The notes under the pieces were generated by a model. It had not been told where the DNA came from. It did no database searches and saw nothing but the letters and a program-made list of their open reading frames with translations. This document shows positions 48,801 through 57,800 of a stretch of 64,000 nt of DNA, piece after piece. Source of the DNA: Sternotherus odoratus (Eukaryota > Chordata > Testudines > Kinosternidae); NCBI GenBank assembly GCA_032164245.1, contig JAVMKO010000003.1, forward strand, positions 5,342,651 to 5,406,650. The letters are read 5' to 3'. The translations under genes were made by a program, and so were the position numbers. Position 1 is the stretch's first letter, and each line of letters starts with the position of its first letter.

Positions 48801-51800
48801 ATATACAGCACCGATCGCATAACAAAATGCAAGCAATTCACAAATTTTAATCATCAGTGCCCATTATGCTCATTTAATTTGACCCTCTGTATAAAAGAAG
48901 CCGTAGAATTTCATCCAGTAATTCCATAGCAAAGTCAATGTCCTGTGGTTAAACTGAAGCATCTCTCTCTCTCATATATATATGTATCAATATGAGAGAG
49001 AGAGAGAGAGAGAGCGTGGTAGCTTTCTCTTTTAGAAAGACATCCGATCTTGATGTAAAAACTTCAAGTGGTGGAGAATCCAGCAAATCCCTTGGTCAAC
49101 AACTTGCCCTCTAACTAGAATTATATCCCCACATCAGGATTTTGAGACAGACATTCTTTAAAGTGGGAGGGAACATGCATCTAGTGATTTTGTGCTTGAA
49201 TTTATGCCTTGGTGAGAATTTACAATCTACTGCTTTTGGCAGAATGAGCTGGCAAGCAGGAGCTAAGATTCCTGGGTTCTGTTCCTAACTCTGCCACGGG
49301 CTTCCTTTGTGACCTTGGGCAAGTCACCTAACATTTGTTCCTCAGGTTTCCCCAACTGTAAAATGGAACTAATGATACTTGTTTACCTAACTATGGTGGT
49401 GTGAGGCTTAGTTTATTTAGGTTTCTAGCTCTTTGAGTTCCTCACTATACAAGAGTTAAGTTGTTATTTTTGTTACAACCCTGACCTCCTTCAAAATATA
49501 TAGTTTACAATAAAGGTGTTTGCTAGAAGAACAGGCAGAAGCAGGAGAACATCTCTGAGGAGAAACCATGAGGACAGAGGAGTAACCGCAGGAAGGGACT
49601 GGGTAAGGGGGAAGAAAAAAAAGTCAATTGTCGCATTCCAAACAGGCTGGGAAATGCTGCGATTCACACTCTCCTGGTACAGCTTGCAATTAGCAGCTTT
49701 TTGCAGCTGTGAAAGCTTGTGATTAGGTTTTACATTTTTGTGGTCTATAAATATATATAAAATAAAAAATAAAGAGGATTGTACTGTTTGCTTCTGATAT
49801 ATTTGTAGACCAGGCATAAGAAAAGAAACAGTGTGGTGTGCAAAGATTTTAGACTGGGTGGGAAACAGCAATATTTCAGCTTCAAAACCTAGGTAACACG
49901 TAGTCGGTTGGCAGCGAGGCTGCAGATTTAGCAAACCAAGAGCAGCAGATGATTGAATCTCATTAAACCTGCTCCATTCCAAAACATTTCAGGTACAACC
50001 TGTCTCTCTTAAGGCACTTTATTAATGACATCAGGAGCACATCGTAAAATCTAAACAGCTAGTTTTATGCCAGGAGATAGAGTCAGGCAACTTACTCAGT
50101 TCCAGGAATCACTGAATTATTTCCCACTAAAAGCAATGAATAAGATTAGAAAAGAAGCCAATAGCGACCTACCCAGATTACTGCAGAACTCCCCCACCAT
50201 GCCGTCTGGGTTGGCTGTAGGAATCTGGGTAAGCCCCGTCAGAATGAGAACATCGCTGTTTTTAAGAGACGCCTGGTCCATGGCCTGAAAAAGAATGAAG
50301 TGAAGTAAATTCAGTAACAGGTTTTCCCTCTTTTACAGGGAGAAGAGGATTGGTAATGAAGTGACTCCACTCAGCACGGCAGAGATTATGGAACAATTTC
50401 ACTTCCGGCCATCCTGCATCTGTGGAGAGGCAACAAAATCTAGCCAGAAGCACGTATCTTCCAAGAGAAGTCATGTTATTGAGCTGCAACTAGCCCATGC
50501 TGAGAGGAGCATCCTTGACAGATGACTCCTCTTGCGGCCCGAGGCGCTGACAGCACGGCTGAAATGTGAACACTAGACATTTCTGAAGATGTAAGGCAGG
50601 AAGCGTATTACCCCATAGCTCCATAAACTGCACTGGTTTCCAACTAGGTTTCAAGTGCAGTTCAAGGTGTTTGCTTTGATCTATAAAAACACATATTGCT
50701 TGGGTCTTGGGAAACTCCTTCTCTCCTGGGATCCTTGAGATAGAAGCTGCAGATTTCTTACATGGGTGAGCTGGAGTCAGGGTATTCTAGAGCCAGCTCC
50801 CACTGCTCCGGTGGCAGAGCTAGAATGAGCCAATTTCAAGACACACTTTTAGATTCATTTACTTGTCCAGGCTGTTGTAGAGGTGTTAGTGGTGGGGGCA
50901 GCGGGATGTAGGATGGGAAGATTATGGGTTTTTGTGATCCATTAGTGTTTGTATTTATTAAAGCGGTGATTGGTGCATTATAAATACATTAAAAAAATTA
51001 AATGTCAATAAAAAATGACATTTAAACCCTAAAGTTACAAACACTTGACAAAATAAAATTAAATGCTGTAGAAACCCCATCACAAACTTAACCACAGCAT
51101 CTGCACTGCAACACTACAGTCAAACTAATGAAGAAAACTACCCTCTACAAAGTCTACATCACCAGTCCTTTCAACATTGAACCACCTCCCAGGATTCAAT
51201 CCAAGTAGTGTTATAGGATCTCCATTCTTAATTCAAGTGTCTTTGCAGCTTGTGCTAGAGGCTACCAGGCTTAAAATAAAAGATGGTCCAACATAATGTG
51301 TGTCTTCAAGGTGGGATGCCATCCTGTTTCACTGTGTGCACAGTATTGCACTGATCCTGTACTATCACAAAGTACAAATCAAACTGCACTACGTGGATAA
51401 AGGATGCAGATATCTGGTCCTACTGGCTGCAGTTGTGGGTGACGTCTTCTCTGTACATAAGGCATGCTACGTGCAGCTCCTATCAGACAGAGCCTTACAT
51501 CACAGAAAATCACCACCACAATCACACAATCAGCCCCTTTGCTGGCTCATCAGAGGCGCCAAAGACAAAATGGGCCATGAGTATAAACTTCCACCTGCAG
51601 CGGCAGCCCCTCTAGGTCAGGGTTGAGACACATTGGCAAGGCAGTGTAAGGACACTTTGCATTGTGCTGTAATGGAGGACTTCATTCTCTGGGGCTAATA
51701 AATCGGACATTTTAGCAGCATTAAATTAGGATGGCAATAAACTCTCTTCCCCCGACACCCCCACATTAATTATACAGCATCTAAGATCAGAGATGATATG

Positions 51801-54800
51801 TAACGGGTACCAGTATGGAATACATGTATTCCCAGTACACAAAATACAACTTCATCCACACTGAAACGGTAAATTTCCGACTTGGAGAAATTCATTTCTT
51901 CCTCCAAGGCTGAGCAATGGGACACACTGCAGCTATGGTACAGCTGGGCTAGAGAAAGGACTGCATTGCATTCCCCTCACAGCTACCACGGACGCTTTTA
52001 GCATGGAGTAGCAACTGCAGCCCCTTTGCACCACCTGTCTGGTGTTTTAGGGCCAGGGATCCTCACACGTTGATCCCTGGCATCTCCCCTGGCCTACCCC
52101 CAGCACAGATTTTTACACCAGTCTGAGCAAGGCTGATGAAGAGACTCATTCTGAGAAACTAAAGGACCCTGGCACAATTCCCATGCTCCCGATGTGGTGC
52201 GTAGGCAGTGCAAAGAGCTTCACACCTGCCCTTGATCCCACTGATGAATTCTGCCCACTGTCTTCAATGGGAGTTGAGGGTGCTCAGCACCTCACAGGAC
52301 CAGATTCAGGAAAGACCATCTCTGAGTCCATGAATCTGTGTTGTGTGCCTGTGACAAATGAAATGCACATACACAGAAGTGCCAATAATGCAATAAAATA
52401 ATACTGAGTCTGCCAGTGCTAACGAACAGAATGATTATGCTATGTTAGATACCCATAATTTCAGCTTCTACTGCACTGAGAGGGCTTGCATTGATTCTTC
52501 AGGTTAATGTAAACAATAGGTCTTTAAAAGGCTTTTAGTGACACTCCTATTCACACTGTCACCTCAAGGTCTCCACTTTGGCGCCAGTAGGCAGCTCCAT
52601 GTTTCTGGTGCCGATAGGCATCGAGGCAACGTTTTCAATGGGAACCCTCTGTCAGAACATAAGAGCAAAGAGCAAAAGCCATAGTGTGTGTCCGGCGTAG
52701 ATCTCCTCAAATAAATCCTTTTAAGCTTTGCAGCTATAGATGGAGCAGTCACAAATGGAATCTTGCTGACCACCTGTAGTGGGGTGGCTGCCCCACTCCA
52801 GCCAAAACAGGGTTAAAACAGCCCCGCAGAGGGTTGTGGCTGGGGAAAGGAAGCCCAGCAGAGGGCTGCAACAGAAAGCAGCTGAGGGCAGAGCAGTTAC
52901 AGCTGTGGCTGGGTCAATTAAGGCCCAGCCCGCCCTGATAAGAGGGCTGAGAGTTTGGTACTCAGGCAGAGAGAGTCTCCTCCTCTAGCTGTGCAGGCAG
53001 ACTGGCCTGGCTGCTGGGGAACCTTGAGAAGGTACCTGGAGTGGAGCAGGGCTGTGGGGAAAGGCCTGGGGAGCTCTAGGCTGGCAACTCCCCAGACTGC
53101 AGGGCCTAGTCTGAGGCCTAGAAGGGGTACTGGGGTTGCAGGGGTAGGCAGAGGCAGCAGGCCAAACCGTCCTTGCCTAGGACGACTGGCTTATACAGAC
53201 TGCAGTTGGGCCCAGTGAACGGGGGCTTGATAGTGACTGGCAGTAGCCCATAGGCTGAGGCAAGGTGGGGCTAGGGAGTGAGGGGGGTTCCCTGGGGAGT
53301 GGAGACCCGGAGATTTGTGGGGGTACTGCAGGGATGCAGCATCCCAGGGAAGAGGGCACCGTGGTCTGGGAGGGACACGGGGCCAGCAGCAAGCGGGACA
53401 CCGTCCTGAAGAGGGCACTCTAGAGCTGGAAGAGCTAATTCCCTGGATGACCAGCAGGAGGCGCTACAGGGGGGAGTCGCTGCACGCTTACACCACCCGA
53501 CTTACGTTTCCCATGAAAGTGCTTTAAGTACCTCGTGTAAGATCTCCTACTCTATCTGACCGACTAGCACTATATACAGACAGAACCAGTCAATAAGCTA
53601 CAGTGACTGAGAAGGAAACGCTCTTGAGAGAGGCAGAGGCAAATGCATAAGGCAAAATGGATCAAGGATAACTCTTGAAAGATTGATTACATGCCAGAAG
53701 ACAATTGTAATACTACCCAGCAGCCTGCACAAAAACCACAATATAGCCACAAAGTGTTCAGTTAACTTGGATAGACAACAGATTTACTTGCATTACTGTA
53801 CTATCTTTCAACCTGATTTGCTCGTTGGAGTTTCTCATCATCAACTCCCTATGTTCTGTACGGAAGTCAAGAGTGCTATACTCTGCCTAATATTAAGGAA
53901 GATCACAGTGTAACAGGGGAAGGAAAAACAGCTATATTTTATCCATGAAAGGAGCTACATCCAGCACAAACACCATTAACTCTATGGAATAGTGATCAGG
54001 AATGGAAATCATTGGCTGCTGCTATGCCAATAAGGTTGTAAGTCAGGTAAGTTTTAAAGGGCAATATAGAAATCAAAGGAAAAGGCTCTTGATGGAAGGT
54101 TAAGGTTGCACAACTGAAAGGAATTAGGAATGAAAAGGGTTACTAGTCCTATAGCAATGTTAATCTGGCTGCATTACACATCCTGTATATTTGTGGTACA
54201 CAGTTACAACAAGAAAGACTGAAGGAAAATAATACGTCTTCCTTGCTAAATAAACACTACACATATATAGAACATGCAACATGGCTCTTAACATTGTTTT
54301 CTTGATTTGTTTTAAATCCTAGATGAATAAACTTAAACATTCCTGTGGCAGGTGTGTGTTTAAGAGAAAATAAGAAGCACAGGACAAGAGAGTCGGAATT
54401 GGCTTTGGTTCCACTCCCTATCCAGTGAAATGACTCAAGTGAATTCTGCAGACTAATTCCAAAGCCAGGAGAACATCCTGCTCACACTCCCTTTCCACTT
54501 TACCTCTGGGAACTCTTGTCCACAAACAAATTCAACTATCATCTCTATGGAGATGATTCTCAGATCTACCTCACTAGTCCGGTCTCCTGTGTCCAAACTA
54601 AAATCTCTGCGACATCTCCTCATGTGGGGATAGCTGTCAGTTCAAGCTCATCTTCTTTCCTGCCCTCCTGCTACCTCCTTTCTCGACCACTGCAAACAGC
54701 CCCATCACCCAATCTGTCCCTCAAGCCCATAACCTGGGCTTCCTCTTCAACTAAGACTCCCCTCTAGTTCCCCACTCCCAGGCTCTGTCGAAGTCTTTGC

Positions 54801-57800
54801 CTTTTTATTTATTTTTTTGCATAACATCTCTAAGGTCCAGCCTTTCCTCTCCATCCACACGACAGACTCTCGTCGCATGTCTCCAGTACGACAACGTCCT
54901 TTTTTCTGGCCTTGAAAGATACCATCTTACCCCATTCATACAAATTCAGAATGCTGCTGCAAAGTTCTACTCTATCACTTTTGACCAGTGCAACCCTCTC
55001 TTTGCACCTTCCTTCTCTACCACATCAAATACAAGTTAGTTTTCCTCACTTTCAAGGCCCTTCATGGCCTACCCACGCCCCGCCTATCGTCTCTCATTCA
55101 TTATCAAGATATCAGCTCCTGCCTCCAGTCAGTGAGCGAAGCCAGCCACCATTGCTCACTTATTATATTTTCAAAACAGGCACTTTCATGCTCTCGCATG
55201 CTGCTACCTCCTCCCCAAACACACACTCAGAATTCAAGAACAGATGAAGGGATTTTCCCCAAACTTTCCAACAAAAAGAGAACGTACCTTTGGACAGAAA
55301 TGAAGCCTGGAAAGTTATAGCTTAATGGATGGTGCTTGTAGCAGCACTGTGCCCCCTGACACTACTGATTGTTAGCTCAGTTCTAACTGAGAAAGAAGAG
55401 CAACACCTACTGAATTACCTAGATTACCAAGGTTTTCTATCTGACCGACTAGCACTATATACAGACAGAACCAGTCAATAAGCTACAGTGACTGAGAAGG
55501 AAACGCTCTTGAGAGAGGCAGAGGCAAATGCATAAGGCAAAATGGATCAAGGATAACTCTTGAAAGATTGATTACATGCCAGAAGACAATTGTAATACTA
55601 CCCAGCAGCCTGCACAAAAACCACAATATAGCCACAAAGTGTTCAGTTAACTTGGTTAGACAACAGATTTACTTGCATTACTGTCTCCCATTCAAGTATG
55701 TCAAGGATCAACCCAGCCTCACTTTGAAAACATGAAAGATCATAACCCAAGAGAGTCTGGAGAAAAAGGATGGGGATTTAGAGACTCCAATCTGTTATAT
55801 ACTGTAAATACAGCTGCATTTGTAAAGGGGGACTGTGAAAATTATCCGTCAAGCTTTTGTATGCACAATACTTAACAGCAGGGAGTAGAGAGGATACTCT
55901 TCTTGGGACAAGGTTACTTACTGATCATGAACCTAACCTTTTTTTATTATTTTATTAAAGCTTCCTGCTAACACTGATCATTTAACTATTGTAAGTGACA
56001 ACTTAGTACTGCAAACTCCCAGCCATGCTTTCCACTAAAAATTTATGGATCCAGAGAGAATTAATTTACTGGAAATTACACGTACAGTACTATAAAGACT
56101 TCACCCTTAGCTGAGCAGGGTGGGTATGTTGGCACCCAGTTAGCCATCATTCCTTCAAAGCAAGGATCTTTCAGAAGTGATACAGAAGCAGCAGGGGCAG
56201 CTAAGGTTTTTGCAGCCCCAAGGGCAAACATTCCATGGAACACTCGCGGCTGCCACGGATTCGGCGGCGTTTCTGCAGGAGGTCCATGGGTCCTATGGTC
56301 TTGTCGTCCCCGCTGCCGAAATTACACCGAAAACAGCCTGACTGCTACCCCACAATGTCTGGCATTACTGCAGGGCATTAGTACGGTTTAGATGGGGAAA
56401 TTTTTACATGGTACCTGCTACCATTAGACCTGACCCCAGAGCCTCAAATTCATTTCCCCACCTCCGAAAATGGAATCGTTCTATCAAGATTCAACAGCGT
56501 GTTTGTACCTGCGGGTGTGTTGTGAGCAGTGAGGACCCCGAAACATAGGACACCTTTTCATAATGTGATTGTATAATCCAGTTGGAGCTTCCAAGTGCGT
56601 AGCCGGAACTGAGGGGAGTAACCTGCACAGCGCCAAACAGCTCCTGGAAAAGACCACGTTGAGAGAAATAAACTGAGGAGAACTAACAGACAAATTAGAG
56701 AACTGATGAGATTTTTAAAGAAATAACTAGCAAAAATACCCAGCGTTGCTTGGGTCCGTTGGAGTGGGGGAGAGGGGTGAGAGAGCTGAGCGAGTGGGAG
56801 GGAGGGGTGAGAGAGCTGAGCGAGTGCGGGGGCCATTGGAGGAGGGGAGGGGGCAGAGAGCTGAGCAAGTGCGGGGTCTGTTGGAGGGGGGGTATTAATA
56901 CCCGGCGTTGCTCGGGTCCGTTGGAGGGGGGAGGGTGGAGAGAGCTGAGCGAGTGCGGGGTCCGGTGGAGGGGGGGAGAGAGAGCTGAGCGAGTGCGGGG
57001 TCCGGTGGAGGGGGGGAGGGGGGGGTGAGATTTTTAAAAATTTCGATTCTTACCTGAGGGGGGAGAGAGCTGAGCGAGTGCGGGGGCCATTGGGGGGAGT
57101 CTGAGCGAGTGCGGGGTCCGTTGGAGGGGGGAGGGGGCAGAGAGCTGAGCGAGTGCAGGGTCCGTTGGAGGGGGGGTATTATTACATCATAACTATGTCA
57201 CAGAGAACAGCAGGTGTTAACCTGCTGCCCAGCTGATGTTAATGGGCTTTAAAGAATTTCACCCCTAGGGGGCGTCAGAGGTGAGATTTGAAAAATTTTC
57301 TATTCTTACCCTGATTAGGACCCTAAAGCCTATAACTGTACCAAATTTCAAGTCTCTAGCTCAAACGGTGTGGAAGGAGTAAGGGAACGTACATACATGC
57401 ACGCATACACCATTTGACTTTTATATATATAGATTATTAACACAGTGTGGTTAGCAATTACATGATTAGAGGCATTTTTACAAAAATCTCTTAATTTAGA
57501 GTTTTAGTTTCTTTAGTGCCCAGGTGAAACAATTTCACACACACCCCTGCACTAGCACAAGACTTCTGTTTGGGTGGGGAAAATAGCAGGAGAAAGTTTT
57601 ATGTTTAAAGATAGTCACTCCTCCCACAAGACTATTTCTATGGAAACTATTATCCATAGGTGGTTTTGGAACAGGTTTTGTCCTTTTACAAACAAGCAAA
57701 ACCAGCCTAAATTCTGAGGGCAGGTCTACACTATGGGATTAAGTCAATTTAAATTATGCAATTTACTGAGGTGTCTACACTGTGCTCCCGTCGACTTACC

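Larger units (their letters stand above)
45410..50172 (-). other. INTS9: INTS9 intron between 8th- and 9th-last coding exons
   Basis: 4763 bp. It holds a CR1 end fragment, two related diverged segments, a (TG)n tract, a palindromic microsatellite and a MIR. The remainder shows nothing recognisable. Confidence 0.85.
50285..56508 (-). other. INTS9: INTS9 intron between 9th- and 10th-last coding exons
   Basis: 6224 bp. It holds two L2-like LINE pieces, a solo LTR and the 249-bp direct duplication. The stretches 51.0-52.7 and 55.7-56.5 kb show nothing recognisable. Confidence 0.85.

Noticed and set aside
53551..55684. The 249-bp repeats as LTRs of a young retroelement
   Set aside because: The ends are not TG...CA, no target duplication is seen, and the interior contains only an old LINE fragment.
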